NCBI GenBank assembly: GCA_030847615.1
Contig: JAUMIR010000005.1
Span: 215,744,645-215,808,644, forward strand
Direction: 5' to 3'
From: Gambelia wislizenii
Taxonomy: Eukaryota; Chordata; Lepidosauria; Squamata; Crotaphytidae
Length of the DNA stretch: 64,000 nt
The notes under the pieces were generated by a model. The model was not told where the DNA came from and ran no database searches. It saw only the letters and a list, made by a program, of their open reading frames with translations. Shown in pieces: positions 1 to 10,990 of the stretch (positions within the stretch are counted from its first letter, which is position 1; each line of letters begins with the position of its first letter). The translations under genes were made by a program, and so were the position numbers.

Positions 1-1
1 T

Positions 2-568
2 AATGATCCAAAAATTGAAGACTGGACAGCGGTAAAACATTTATTGAGATATATGAAAGGAACCTTAGATAGGAAATTGATTATAAGAAGCAGTAGTTCA
101 GATCTAGATTGTTATGTAGACAGTTCATTTGCATCAGAATTAGGAGACAAGAAGTCAGTTACAGGAATGATAATTAAATATAGTGAAAGTCCAATAGTTT
201 GGAGAAGTAGAAAACAAACTAATGTAGCGTTAAGCACAACAGAAGCAGAATTCGCTGCTTTGAATGAGATAGTAAATGAGGTACAGTGGATTAAGCAATT
301 GTTAAATGATTTAAATGAAAGTTACAAGATACCAGTGGAAATTCTGGAAGATTCACAGTCATGCATAGCGATGGCTGAAACTGAAAGTTTAAAGAACAGA
401 ACAAAATATGTTGGTGTAAGATATCAAAATGTGCGAGACATGGTTCAGAAGGGTGAAATAGAATTGAGATATATAGAAACACAACACAACATAGCAGATT
501 TGTTCACAAAAGCATTGACAGCAGAAAAACATGAAAGGCTGACACAAATGGTTGGAATGACATTGTAA
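2..568 (+). CDS. Ty1/copia retrotransposon Pol, C-terminal RNase H part (5' end outside window)
   Basis: The open frame runs from base 2 to a TAA at 566-568 (188 codons), so the N-terminal part of Pol lies outside the window. Seen: the RT/RNase H connection motif DWTAVKHLLRYMKGT at the start, then the copia RNase H signature: a first catalytic Asp region (DCYVDSSFASE), WRSRKQTNVALSTTEAEF with the conserved Glu, LEDSQSCIAMA with the next Asp, and DLFTKAL near the C-terminus. In this family RNase H degrades genomic RNA during reverse transcription in the cytoplasmic particle. The order and spacing fit Ty1/copia, not gypsy or retroviruses. The frame is open with no stop or shift. A purine-rich tract and an LTR-like sequence follow within 35 bp, as expected for the end of pol. 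An intact frame suggests a fairly young copy, but only the last part of pol is visible. Confidence 0.88.
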   Translation, partial: NDPKIEDWTAVKHLLRYMKGTLDRKLIIRSSSSDLDCYVDSSFASELGDKKSVTGMIIKYSESPIVWRSRKQTNVALSTTEAEFAALNEIVNEVQWIKQLLNDLNESYKIPVEILEDSQSCIAMAETESLKNRTKYVGVRYQNVRDMVQKGEIELRYIETQHNIADLFTKALTAEKHERLTQMVGMTL

Positions 569-599
569 GACACATACAATATTTTATTTCGGAGGGGAT

Positions 600-1045
600 T
601 GTTAAGGAAAATGCAACATGGGACATACAGTGAAAGAAATAAAATATGTATGTGAAAGTCACAATGACTAAGCAAGAGCAATTATGGGGCTACACAGGTG
701 AAACTGCTAATGTAATCTAGAAGGCCTGAGAGCCAAGGACAGAGGTACTGAATGCAGATTGGAAACACCTGAGAATCATTAAGTGTACAAGGTGAAATGT
801 TGAAATACATGGGTTGGTCTTAGGCATGGATGGAACTATGTGGACCAATCAGAATGGAAGTACACACCCACTGGGTGGAAACTAATTAGTGGGTGGTGAT
901 AAACAATGGCTATAAAATTGCAATGTTTGCCAATGTATTGTGGTGTGGAGTAGAGGTGGTGTAGTGTATAGAGATTGTGATTTGTTGACCATATAGTATA
1001 TTTATATAGAAGAATAAAGTAGGTTTTATATAAAGCTACTGAGTT
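600..1045 (+). repeat. Putative 3' LTR of the copia element, with polypurine tract
   Basis: A purine-rich tract (GGAGGGGA, 591-598) directly precedes TGTTAAGG at 600, the expected PPT/LTR junction. Inside lie a TATA-like TATAAAAT at 911 and a poly(A) signal AATAAA at 1013-1018, in the right order for U3 and R. The 3' boundary is not resolved: I could not find a convincing CA end with a target duplication, and the 5' LTR is outside the window. The end coordinate is therefore only approximate. Confidence 0.6.
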
Positions 1046-1984
1046 GCCTGAGTGAATCCTGGAGACGTTTTGGAGACACCTGGAGAAGAGTGAGAAGGCT
1101 TGGAGAGTTTGTCAGGATCTTCAGCCTATTCTCTGAAACTCTGCTGCTTTGGAGGGAAGCATTAACCACTGATCTAAGCTGGTTGGCTCTGCTGCATAAC
1201 AAGGTGGTGAGTTTGAGCCAGAGGTGAAGAGCTACAACTCCCATCATCCCTGACATAAAGTAATAATGTCAGATCTATTTAAGAGTCTTATCTCTCTTAC
1301 AGTAGTTAAAAAATGGATACCAGATGCTGTAGAAGTCTTTTTCTCTCTTAACTCTGCCATTAACTTTTCCACACCCATAATCCAGAACATTTGTCTCAGT
1401 CGTTTAGTCTCAGTGATGATGGTTAGGAGGCAGCTGAGTGATTCCCAGTTATTAATGTCACCCTTTTAGTTGCTAGCAGCAGCAAATTTACCAACTTTTA
1501 TCAATCCTTATTGGTTGTCTCCTTTTTGAGTAAGCTCAGAATGATATATATGCGGGCGAGATCTGAAGGTTCTAATCACAGATTATGTTCCCTGGAAATA
1601 GCGCTTCACTTTTGGACATTATAGGAAGATGTGATCTTATCTTCACTTTTCTCACACTGCCTTTAACTCTAAAGATTACCAGCACTAAAAGTCATATAAA
1701 GGATAATTAGACTTGCTTTGTCAATTTTCCAAATTCTACCCAGTCTCAGAAGCAGCCAGAACAGACTGAACAGGCACTGGTTGTTTGGGGAACATTTGGT
1801 GTAAGCCCTGTACTATTATCAATCTGCTATGTCTAGTACACTTAGCAATAGTGACAATTTCTCATTAGTCCTATGTTTACATAATACATTGGTGGAGGAT
1901 TATGATCACCTTGCTTAGCCTTGCTATCTCAACATGCCAGGCATCCATAGGATGGACAGCACATTTGCACAGGGTATCTACATT
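1046..1984. other. Unassigned stretch after the copia LTR
   Basis: No convincing gene or terminal repeat. It contains a short 'ctacaactcccatcatccctg' type motif near 1231-1253, a phrase found in many vertebrate repeats, so 1160-1260 is probably an old repeat fragment. The small open frames here have no recognisable domains. Confidence 0.3.
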
Positions 1985-2452
1985 TGTTGACACCAACATT
2001 CATAGAAATCACATGGAAGGCAATCTGTCTTAAGATAGTCGCATTTGTGTTGCTGCACCAAGGAAACACAAGCTGATTGGCTGGACGAGTATGGGGGTGG
2101 AGCTTGTAAACAGGGAAAGCTCCTGCTGCTGCCATGTTGGATTTTTGGCTAAGCAAGAGATGGCAAGGTGATAAAATGTTCATCTTTCCCTCTCTTTTAT
2201 TCTTTTCCTTCTTTTGTAAATACGATGTATCACTTGTGCCCACCATGGTAAATAGTTGTGTTTTTTTTTTAAAAAAAAATGGTGGTGGCAGATTTAAAAT
2301 GGTGAGTCATTCACTCGTGGCTGCCATCTTGGCTAGGGGTCATGTGAAGTTTATGGGGGCTCTATTAACCATTAAGACAGGTCACAGCACTGCAAATTGC
2401 TATTTCTTTGGAGCAGATCATATCCCCCTCCCCTTGTATAGACAGGGTCTCA
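1985..2452 (+). mobile_element. Non-autonomous hAT-like DNA element, copy A
   Basis: It shares blocks in the same order with copies near 19.75-20.23 kb (minus strand) and 35.09-35.81 kb (plus strand). The blocks are 'tgccatgttggattttt', a 'ggtgataaaa' block, 'attaagacaggtcacagc', 'gcaaattgctatt' and the terminal 'tgtatagacagggtc'. The end resembles hAT-type termini of the CTTGTCTA kind. No transposase is encoded. The 5' boundary is uncertain and copy A is the most divergent of the three. The hAT assignment is inferred from the ends only. Confidence 0.5.
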
Positions 2453-2495
2453 ATCTCTAGAAGCACTGAAACAGAAACAAACAAAGCTAGTATAA

Positions 2496-2565
2496 AGTGG
2501 TGTGAGCCACTTTGGATCCCAGCCTTGGGGGGAAAGCGGGTTATAAACAAACAAACAAACAAGAG
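2496..2565 (+). repeat. LINE 3'-tail fragment with AAAC repeat
   Basis: The sequence 'gagccactttggatccc' followed by 'gcgggttataaacaaac' is the characteristic 3' end of reptile L2/CR1-type LINEs. Here it ends in an AAAC microsatellite. No coding part is attached. Confidence 0.55.
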
Positions 2566-2689
2566 TACAAGAGTATAGAAAAATGTAAAGAGGGCTACCA
2601 AAGAATATGAAAATATAAACATCTCACTTTCTATCCGTAATGCTTTATTTGCATCGCTTGCATTGTACACCATTATTTATTGTAAATTG

Positions 2690-2908
2690 AGACAGGATGG
2701 TGTAGTGCTTTGAGTGTCAGACTAGGAGTCAAATCCCCATTCAGCCATGGAAACCCATTGAGTGACCTTGGGCAAGTCACACTCTCTTAGCCTCAGAGGA
2801 AAGCCATGGAATACAATCTCTGAAGAAATCTTGCCATGAAAACCCCATGATAGGTTCATCTTTGAGTAGTCATAAGTTGGAAATGTCTTGACACAACAAC
2901 ATTTATTG
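2690..2908 (+). repeat. tRNA-derived squamate-type SINE, copy 1
   Basis: It has a tRNA-like head with a B-box-like 'gagtcaaatcccc', a body with 'gtgaccttgggcaagtcac', and a tail region ending in 'gacacaacaaca'. The head is normally transcribed by RNA polymerase III. The tail resembles that of Bov-B-mobilised SINEs, so mobilisation by a LINE in trans is expected from the family. Several internal substitutions and a missing tail segment indicate an old copy. Confidence 0.8.
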
Positions 2909-3134
2909 TAAAATGGACTGAGAATCTATGAGAAAATGGGGTTAAGATTATAGATCAACCATTAAAAACAATAGGTTAGGTTTTGTGCTATTAAATCTTT
3001 ATTTGTGCACACCATATTTAATTGAGATTATTTGCCATTTTTACTACATATCTCTTACAGCCAAATCTTTGATCTAAGTCCCATGCACCCCTGATGACAG
3101 TTTGGAGGCTTCAGCTAGTATAGGATGCAGCTGC
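2909..3134. other. No feature seen
   Basis: AT-rich sequence with no open frame or repeat that I recognise. Confidence 0.3.
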
Positions 3135-3600
3135 ATAGTTAATAAGCCATATACAAGGCCAGAGTGATATTGTTCCTAATGTCTGTGATCTGTGCTGGCT
3201 GCCTATTCTTTTCTTATCCTGCTTCAAGGTTTTGATGTAGACTTATTAGGTCTATGACATCCTGGGCCCAAGTAGTCAGAGCACTGGTCCCAACATATAT
3301 CAGCCTGACCTTTTACATCTCAGGGAAGGGTAATGACCCAAGAGAGAGACAGTTGTCTCTTCTTATGAATCTTCCCATCTTTGGAGTGTGTCAAGTGTCT
3401 CCAGTAATTCAGTTTCACCAGTTACTTAAGCAACACCTCATGAGTCAGGTTTCTGGGTCCTATTGACCCAAGGAAATCTTTGGATTTTCATTTATTGAAC
3501 AGTTCTTGCCTGATTTGATTAATTTTTAGTTTTAACAACATTTTAAAAAATTACTGTGCTCTGTATTTTCTTATCTGTAAATCATTTGTAGATTTGTCAT
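3135..3600 (+). mobile_element. Degraded L2/CR1-like LINE 3' fragment
   Basis: The text 'ctgtgctggctgcctatt' (near 3192-3209) corresponds to the LHWLPI-type motif near the C-terminus of L2/CR1 ORF2. It is followed by sequence compatible with the rest of the C-terminus and an AT-rich 3' UTR. The frame is badly broken. Its length and divergence suggest a much older insertion than the L2 copies at 5.0 and 11.8 kb. Confidence 0.4.
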
Positions 3601-5040
3601 AAAGAGTAGCAAATGAACTTAATATGCAAAGAACTGAAAAAGACAATGCTAGGCTGGCTGTGTTTTATGGGGCTTACACATAAGTAAACTGCACACTTAC
3701 TGTCATTTGAAATACAAAGCATAGAAAACTTACTATCCTTTGGAACTGTTTGTTCTGTCTTCGTGTCTTCTATCTAGAGTTTCTTTCAGTGAGTGTTTAT
3801 TAAGAATTCAGTTTACATTCATTTGTTACTTTCTTTTTCTTGTATCAGGCTGTTCATGTTGACAACTCACTTCACTTGAGTGTATTTTTCTATTTAGTAC
3901 TGTCCTATTGGGAGATGTTGGCAAACCTTTCTCCCAAAGATAAAGATTAAAAGGAAATTGCCATGACTTACACTTCAATGAAGAAAAGTTTCCAGTTAAG
4001 ATTGGAATAGACCCGCCGAAATTAATGGGATTTAAATTAGCTGTGATTAACAAATTCCAATCATTTCAATGAGTCCACTCTCAATAGAACAAACATCAGA
4101 TTTAGCCCTATATCTGATAGGGCTACAAGACATTGCCCTATTTTGCCACTAAATGAGAAGATGTGGATGTTGGCAACTTTCATAGACAGTTCCACTCTGC
4201 CTCTGATGGGATCCCCTCCACCCAAGCTTCCATACCTTAAAATGATTTCCCTGTGATATAATTTGAAAACTGGCAGTAGAACTTGTGTCATTGCAGCATG
4301 GCCACCTTAACTGTAATCAATCATTTTAAAATCTCTTTTCTCCTTGCTTACAATGTTAATTCATTTATAAGCTTCATTTGTTACACTAACAGCTTCCCAG
4401 TTGGGATATGATCCTTGAAATATATTTCCAAATTAATGAAAGCCAAGCTAGATGTGCAAGGTATTCAAAGCATCAAGGTTAACAATGGACCACATATTTT
4501 ACTATTTCTGTTAAATTTGTCTTCAACCATTCCTATTCACCCTTTTTACTTTTCTTGTGCTCTGTCAATAGATTTCTAAAATAGGTTGTACTAATATGCT
4601 GAAACCACAGGCACATGATCCTACCTGTATAGTGAGAATAAACTCTTCTTTCAGTTCTTATAACATTAACTTTCAGCCTGCAACAAATCCATACTTGAGA
4701 GATCGAGGTGAGACACATACTTAGCTCCAGAATCATACATTTCAAGCTGTAATTAAATATCCTAGCTTGTTCTAAAATGGATGGGCATAGGTTTCAAGTT
4801 TGGAAGAAATAGGAAACAACGGTTAACTAGGGACTTCCAGGTTTGATGCTAGGCACCACAAAGAGAGCAACACAGAGGCTGGTGCATAGACAAAAGGCTC
4901 ATGCATACTTTCATGTACTGAGCTAAGTATCTCCTCTAACACTCTTTCAGAAGACAAAACAGTACAACCATTTCCAAAAGTATATGACTGAGACTAGGAA
5001 CCTAGCATTTAAGCTGTTATGTATGGTATATAACACCTTA
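3601..5040. other. No gene or clear repeat seen
   Basis: AT-rich, unique-looking DNA. The short open frames (for example 3826-4053 and 4533-4745) have no recognisable domain and no supporting context, and I regard them as chance. Confidence 0.4.
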
Positions 5041-5325
5041 TTTCCGGGCCCAGTATAAGGTGTTGGTTATTATCTTTAAAGCCCTAAATGGCTTGGGTCC
5101 AACTTATCTCCGGAACCGCCTCCTCCCATACAATCCTCCCCGCGCACTCCGGTCCTCTGGGAGGAATTTGCTTCAGCCACAAAAATCTAGGCTGTCTGCA
5201 ACCTCCCAGAGGGCCTTTTCGGTAATCGCCCCCAAATTGTGGAATGACCTGCCGAACGAGATCCGTCAGATAACAACCCTGAGTAGCTTTAAAAAAGCAC
5301 TAAAGACGGATCTCTTTCAGTAGGC
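5041..5325 (+). pseudogene. L2 ORF2 C-terminal fragment
   Basis: The frame reads through FKALNGLGPTYLRNRLLPY, SSGRNLLQPQ, TSQRAFSVIAPKLWNDLP and ends at KTDLFQ with a TAG stop. This is the conserved C-terminal tail of L2 ORF2, downstream of the RT domain. It is homologous, residue block by residue block, to the end of the frame at 11.9-14.5 kb. The RT catalytic part is missing, so it cannot be functional. Confidence 0.8.
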
Positions 5326-5600
5326 CTTTCCTAATTAGATCCCGGCCTCAGAGGATCCTGGCTTCTTTTAGTCCGCTGGCCATTTATAGTATTTTATTGT
5401 ATTTATTGTTTTTAATTGTGATTTTAGATCAGTTGGTTTTAATTTATAATTGTTTAATTTTTTTTATGGGGGAGGGTGGGGTGGGGGGGTGTTTGGGGAT
5501 TTTATCTGTATTGTATTTTAATTTTTGTAAGCCGCCCTGATTGTTTTAACAGAGGGGCGGGGTATAAATAAATTTTATTATTATTATTTATTATTATATT
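5041..5600 (+). mobile_element. 5'-truncated L2 LINE with ATT-rich tail
   Basis: It begins abruptly inside ORF2 at 'ccgggcccagtataaggtg' and ends in the L2 3' UTR signature 'taagccgccctg' and 'ggcggggtataaataa', followed by a TTATTATT tail. It matches the 3' end of the longer L2 at 11.8-14.7 kb almost throughout, including the Pro-Tyr-Asn-Pro-Pro block. Severe 5' truncation is typical of target-primed reverse transcription. Confidence 0.85.
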
Positions 5601-6364
5601 TTTGCATCCTTTTTTTTGTTGCTCTGACTCATTTTTTGTACTACTCTCACATGTTATACCATTAATTCACATGTGGCATACAATATGGCACCTGTGGTGG
5701 ATAGTGGCTAATAACTCAGTGGGGTAGTTAATTTATCCTTGGTTTTATTCCAGACTTTAAAGGAACTGTACAGGGTGCTAACCCTATTAACCAAATAAAT
5801 TCAGTACTCTGGACAATGCCTTTAAAGTTCAGACTAAAGCCAGGAGCAGATCTACCACCCCACTGACATACAAGCCATTAGCTACCATGACTTGGCACTT
5901 GAATAGCAGATAAATTTTCACATGGAATAGAATCTATTCTAAATAATCTTTAGATACTGATTACAGTACCCATTAGTTGTTTGGATTCATGGTTTAACTA
6001 ATTCCATAGATTTCCACTGGAAAATGGAAAAGTGTATCCTAAATATTTAGAAATAAAAGCAGAGCCCATAAAGAGCAAGTCAGATGCTTTGTTTCGGTAT
6101 AAAGGAATTTAGATCATATGGTAATGACTAAGCTTGCCATCCTATGTACTGGATTTGGGAGTAAGCCCACTGAACACTGAGAGACCTCTTTACAAGTAAT
6201 ATGACAAAGGATTGTGTTACCTACCAATCACTGATGCTGCAGAGAAAATAATTTATATACAGAGGCTAGAAAACCATCAACATTATGTTGCAATAAGAAC
6301 AATGGATTTCTTTGGTTTTGGGAACAAAATAATTCAAGAAATAGGAGATTTTCAGACAGGGACA
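5601..6364. other. Mostly unassigned; small MITE-like trace
   Basis: No gene seen. The phrase 'ttgggagtaagcccactg' (6155-6172) resembles the AAGTAAGTCCCATTG motif of a palindromic reptile MITE that also occurs near 25.0 and 37.4 kb, so a relic may lie there. Confidence 0.3.
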
Positions 6365-6965
6365 AAAATAGCATCCCCGTCTCGCTATCTCCTCTTCCGC
6401 CCCCTTCCCGGCACAAGAACGATAAGTTTTGCACTTACCTTGATTGTCTGACGCTCCCTCCCCCTCAGCAGCCATGGAGTGAATGTAGCTCTCTAGAGCT
6501 ACATTCACTGCCTGGTTTCAAATCCCGGGCCATTCTCATGAGAGGATGAGCGTGAGAGAAATTCAAAAATAAAAAGTGAAATATAAGTTTAAAAATGACA
6601 GCAAGCACAAAAACACACTTAAAAAACCCCAAGTAACCCAGGGAGGGTACAAAAAAGGGTGTCACTTACCTGGACGTCCCAATCGCACCCGGAAGTGTTC
6701 TGGAACAGACCTCCCACTGCAGCTGGCATTGCACTATGGAAATGGGGCACCTTTTCACTTGCCCGTCATTCTGTGACAGGAATGGAACGGGCGATCTATT
6801 CATGGCTTAAGCCGTGAATAAGAAGAAACAAGGGCAAAATGGAAATAGCAAGGGAGCATAACAGGACAAGGACGATGTTGTCTGAAAGGGAAGCCCTTTG
6901 GCAAACTCCTGGTGTTCATGTAACGCCATATTAAGGGCATCTGAATAATCTCCCTAATAAACAGC
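6365..6965. repeat. Uncharacterised GC-richer block with palindromes
   Basis: Base composition is clearly richer in G+C than the flanks. It contains a perfect 14-bp inverted repeat with a 2-nt spacer (6479-6492 / 6495-6508) and a second near-palindrome around 6799-6822 (ATTCATGGCTT / AAGCCGTGAAT, one mismatch). 'cacttacct' occurs twice (6432 and 6662). The open frames here overlap on both strands and look like by-products of composition. A non-autonomous DNA element is the likeliest explanation, but I do not recognise the family. Confidence 0.35.
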
Positions 6966-7021
6966 CTCACCAGCCACCTCTTATTTAGATCAACAGAAGA
7001 GCTGACTAACTAACTAAATAA

Positions 7022-8298
7022 TACAGTGGGCACTTGGTATCCACTGGCGTTTGGTTCCAGGACCCTCTGTTGTAACATTACCAATTATCCCCAGCTGCAA
7101 AACCTATAATTCCCCACCTTGATTCATTTATCATTGGCTATGGTTTAACTTATTTTGGCTAAACATGGGCCTTTCATGGGCTGATAGGAAAAACATCACA
7201 CTCTGGAGATAGTAGGTTCAGGGAAGCCCGTACTAGCCAGGAAGGGACCCCTCAAATTTTCAAACATTCACACCTTGATACAAACAGTCAACCTCTCTTT
7301 TGAGATAGAAAAGGTTCTTCTTGCCTCATGGATAGAAAGGCAGACATCCATCTATACAGTTGGGAGTTTTCATTGCCATGCTAAACCTTTTCCTTATCTA
7401 CATATCTGTAAGTCAAAGGAAGGTGCTCTGTCAATCATCCTACCCAAAGACACCCCCATTTCCCAGTTCCTGGCTGGTCCGGAATTTCTTTGTTTTAATC
7501 ATTGGGAAAAGCAAATGTTTCTTTCATCTAGATTGCAAAGTCAATTTTTCCTATAACCACCACCATCCTGGAAAAATCAGTTCAGTGCACTCAGACCCCT
7601 CCATGCCAGTCTCAACTGCTTTCCTTCCCCCTCTTTCCCTCTCGCCAAATCGTGCTAACACTCCCCAACCCCTGACTCGCGTTCTGCTAAACAGGTGCTT
7701 CCTTCCTCGTCCCTGTAACCTTAACTCCCCCTTTAGTTCCGCCTGCCCCACTTTTTGTGAATCGGTTTGCTGCTACTCCTGAGAAGTTCCCACTTCAGGA
7801 TCAGGTGCAGTATAGCCCTGAAGCCTCAATCTAATCTCTTTCTAATGATTTCCTGCCTTAATTCGATAGTCTTGTGTGTGTGCTAGAGGAAAGCTTGTGT
7901 GTGTGTGTGTGAATGTGCTTTAAAACAGTTCAATAAACCTTTTTCAGGTAATTTTTTTTTTGGTTTTTCCTAGGCTCCACTGGTATACACAGGTCAAAGT
8001 TCTCATATGTTACACAGCATCTTGCACTGCCATTTGCGTTGCTATAATTGCTGATTGTAAAGCCAGTACATGCATGGACCTTTTCCACGGACATGAGGGT
8101 TTTGCGTAACACCATGGTTACTAAAATCCTTTGATACTCAAACCCTATTATATACAATGGGGTATAAAATGGTATCCCTTATCTAAAATGACAAAATCTT
8201 TGCCTTTTGCTTCTTGGGATTTTTTTTTTTAAATCATCAAGCTGTGGATGGTTGAATCCATGGATGCAGAATCTATGGATATGGAGGGCAGACTGTAC
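7022..8298 (+). mobile_element. Tigger/MER2-like Tc1-mariner element, copy 1, split by a solo LTR
   Basis: The left end 'tacagtgggcacttggtat' and the right end (reverse complement 'tacagtctgccctccatat') match the known MER2/Tigger-type terminus starting with TACAGT and followed by a GGCCCT-like block. The internal phrases 'tggttgaatccatggatg' and 'ggtatccctta' also fit. About 49 bp of the left end precede the inserted LTR (7071-8111), and the element resumes at 8112. No transposase frame is present, so this is a non-autonomous copy. TA flanks are part of the terminal motif. Confidence 0.7.
7071..8111 (+). repeat. Solo LTR (family shared with 27911-29117), copy 1
   Basis: It starts TGTAAC and ends GTAACA. 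It aligns along its 3' half with the LTR at 27.9-29.1 kb: 'cctgccttaat', the AATAAA poly(A) signal (7932-7937), 'atacacagg', 'tgccattt' and the terminal 'tttccac...catgag...' block. The GT microsatellite at 7893-7910 is internal. No flanking coding region exists, so it is a solo LTR left by recombination. The 4-bp flanks (CTGT / CCAT) match poorly. Length and ends would fit an endogenous retrovirus or a gypsy-like element; the superfamily is not determined. Confidence 0.6.
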
Positions 8299-8447
8299 AA
8301 TAGCAATTATTTTTGAAAAATAATTGGCAGTTATAGAGCTGGTAGAAAAATAGTCATTATACATTAAAATGGCAATCAGAAGATATTTTAAAAAACATGT
8401 TGCTAAACCTTATACAGTATGTGGATTTATGAAGAACGAGTAACTTG

Positions 8448-8570
8448 GATTTTGTTGTTGTGTGTCTTCAAATCATTTACAACTTATGGCAACCCTAAGG
8501 CAGATCTATCATGGAATTGTCTTAGTAAGATTTGTTCAGAGTGGGCTTGCCTTTGCCTGAATTTACAACA
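8448..8570 (-). repeat. tRNA-derived SINE, copy 2 (3' part only)
   Basis: Read on the minus strand, it carries the body 'caaatcttactaagaca', the 'gttgccataagttgtaaat' tail and 'cacacaacaac'. The tRNA-like head is missing, as in a 5'-truncated retrocopy. The Tigger end lies only about 150 bp upstream. Confidence 0.7.
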
Positions 8571-8699
8571 GAAAAAAAAAGTTGTTCCTTTTACCAGGAT
8601 GCTTCCAGATGAGGTTTTTTAATGGAACAACTTCCCCATCTTACGTTAATTTTTTTTACAGGAGGTCAAGATATCATTACTGTATCTGGCATTTGTAAC

Positions 8700-8850
8700 T
8701 CTCCAGTGATTTCACACCACAGCAGCCGCCAGGTCAGCCCATGCAGTCCCCCAACTCCCCCCACCGCAGGGTGGGGGGGTGGGGGGCTTTCCAGGGGTGC
8801 CGGTCGGGCCGCAAAAAGGCCTGCCGGCTAGCGGCAAACCCCCTTCTTTC
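8700..8850. other. Small isolated GC-rich patch
   Basis: About 150 bp of C-rich then G-rich sequence (runs of C and G at 8738-8790 and 'ggctagcggcaaacccc' at the end) sits in otherwise AT-rich DNA. It looks like a fragment of an inserted GC-rich repeat. No gene is seen. Confidence 0.3.
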
Positions 8851-10640
8851 ATCTTCATCTTTACATTTAAAGACAGAATAGCTGCAGTGTCTTTTGTTTG
8901 GTAGCACTAGAAATATCTCACTTTCATTTTGAACCTGCCAAACTGTCTTGGGGGACTCGTGTTGATGTTCTACTTCTTTTGTAAAATTTAATTTGGGCCT
9001 GAATCATGCCAGAAAAAAGGTTAATCTACAAATGAGCCAGTCAATTTCAATGCTATCATTTCTGATTAAAAATACTGTCTGGTATGAAGAAGAAAAGCAA
9101 TATCTGAGACCAGGTCATTGCCAGAACTACACTTCAGTATAAATTCATCATCTTGGCATTTACACGATAAAACTAATCCTTAACAGCATGAATAAAAGGT
9201 TATTCAGCATCAACCATTAATTATGCTTGTTTCAAACTGTTGTTCATTGTAGCATTTGAAAATTACATCCTCCTAATTACATAATGTGCATATATTTCTG
9301 TCTTACCATTGCTATATGTAGGTAAGTTATAATAATGTAAGATATACAGTAAATGTCTGAAATAAGTTATATAATATTTCCTACAATAGGTAGGAATAAA
9401 TAAAATACAATGGAGATGGAACATGTTTTGTGGAAAATGACAGTGATTTTAACATTCTCTATTTATTTATTTGCCATACTGTATTTTTTAAATTATAATT
9501 TTATATAAAATCACAATAAACATTTCAGTTTCCTTTTTTGTTGTTGTAACAAATTGCCACACTGTATTTTAATATGATAATCTATTTAGATAAGCCTCAT
9601 TGTATATTTTATGTGACTGTATCTTTCATAAGCTGCTTTGGAAGCTATCCTTGGAAGCAAGATAAAAATATTTTTTAAAAAACATGAATAAATGAATAAA
9701 TACCTTTAAAGGTCACAGATTCCCACATAAGAAGCTTCTGAAATTCAATCTGCATCTTTTGTCTGTTTAGCAGATGCTCTGAGGCTGTCCTAGTGATGAA
9801 TTACTTTTATGTAAGGGCACATTACCATCTATCCTACATGCTCTGTTTAGGGCCTGAGTGTCAATATACAACTGAAGTGCTGCTGGGAAAGAGTGCCATA
9901 TTTTCCGGGTTTAGGGCCAGCACCAAAGAATCTCTATGAACTGTGATCTGGTAGCTCATTTGTTTGTAACACCATCAGACAGCAGCAATGTTTGGTGCAT
10001 GGCTGAAGGCTGCCGTTTTAATTTATGACATAGATCTGGATTGCTGCTAGATCATGGGTATTATGGGACTAGACTCAGCTGTCTGGTATTCCTAGACTCT
10101 GCCATCCAGTATTTCTCTGACTTAGAAGGTATTTTACCTCCTCTTTGAAATCCATGAGAATGCAGAGAATCTGAAACATAGCATGACCAAATTGGATTCA
10201 CAAGGAACATATTTTTCTTTCCAATGGACTTTCAATGGTTTGTTGCTATTATTTTGCTCTCTCTCTCTCTCTTTATATGAGAAAGAGGGAGAGAGCTTAT
10301 GTTTCCATAGGCAATCTGGACTTCAGGTAGAAAACCATCTTGTTCAAAGTCTCCAGACCAATCAAACTGAATCTTGGTCCAACATGTCCCATTCTTGCAA
10401 TAAGGAAGAAAAAGTCCTGAAGTTCAGTTTATCATTTGCTCTTTTGTAAATCAGAATGAGAGAAGGTCTCAAACATAATCATGTGGGTAGAAGCAGAGAC
10501 TTCCTCTCACTTCTGTTAGAATAAAATAAAGCAAATGTTTTTCAGCTATCAGGGTGCCTCCAAATAAAGTTTTAAAACATAACTAAACTTTTGCTTAGAT
10601 GCAATAAAAGAGAGATGGTTGTCTGAGGGATTGATACATC
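8851..10640. other. Mostly unassigned AT-rich DNA
   Basis: No gene seen. 9611-9702 holds an L2/CR1-type tail ('cataagctgctttggaagc', then ATAAATGAATAAATA). At 10256-10296 a CT run is followed by a GA-rich segment, so the two could pair as a hairpin. The remainder is featureless. Confidence 0.4.
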
Positions 10641-10649
10641 AATATTTCT

Positions 10650-10990
10650 TCTCATCTAAATCATGAGGAAAAACCAAAAATAGGTCACCCTGAAAAGAAG
10701 GCAAACTAATGACATAATTTGTTGACAAATTTGAGAATACTCAGATGTTAAGCATTTATCAGGGAAGCAAAGGAATCTTCCTTTGAACAGCTGCAAAACA
10801 AGAGCTGAAGGTTTGTGAAACATAGGTCCACAAACGTCCAGCTTAGCAGCGAGTTTGGTAGTGAAGAAGCAGTGGTGCTCATGGATACAGCCCAATTCAG
10901 TAGCATGAGAGCTTCTTGAAATGCAACCATGTCAAAGCTGATTCGCTTGGCAAACCATTTGGGTAGAGCAAGCAACCATTTGGCTACTTC
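10650..10990 (-). pseudogene. Unrecognised coding-like remnant
   Basis: On the minus strand two overlapping frames (10656-10895 and 10748-10975) each read as plausible protein-like text in parts (for example LPKWFAKRISFDMVAFQEAL), with what looks like a frameshift between them. I do not recognise the family. It could be a processed pseudogene, a DIRS gag remnant or chance. No ATG, splice sites or conserved context support a working gene. Confidence 0.2.

Noticed and set aside
1026..1256. 76-aa minus-strand frame as a host gene
   Set aside because: It overlaps the copia LTR end and an old repeat motif, with no domain or start context.
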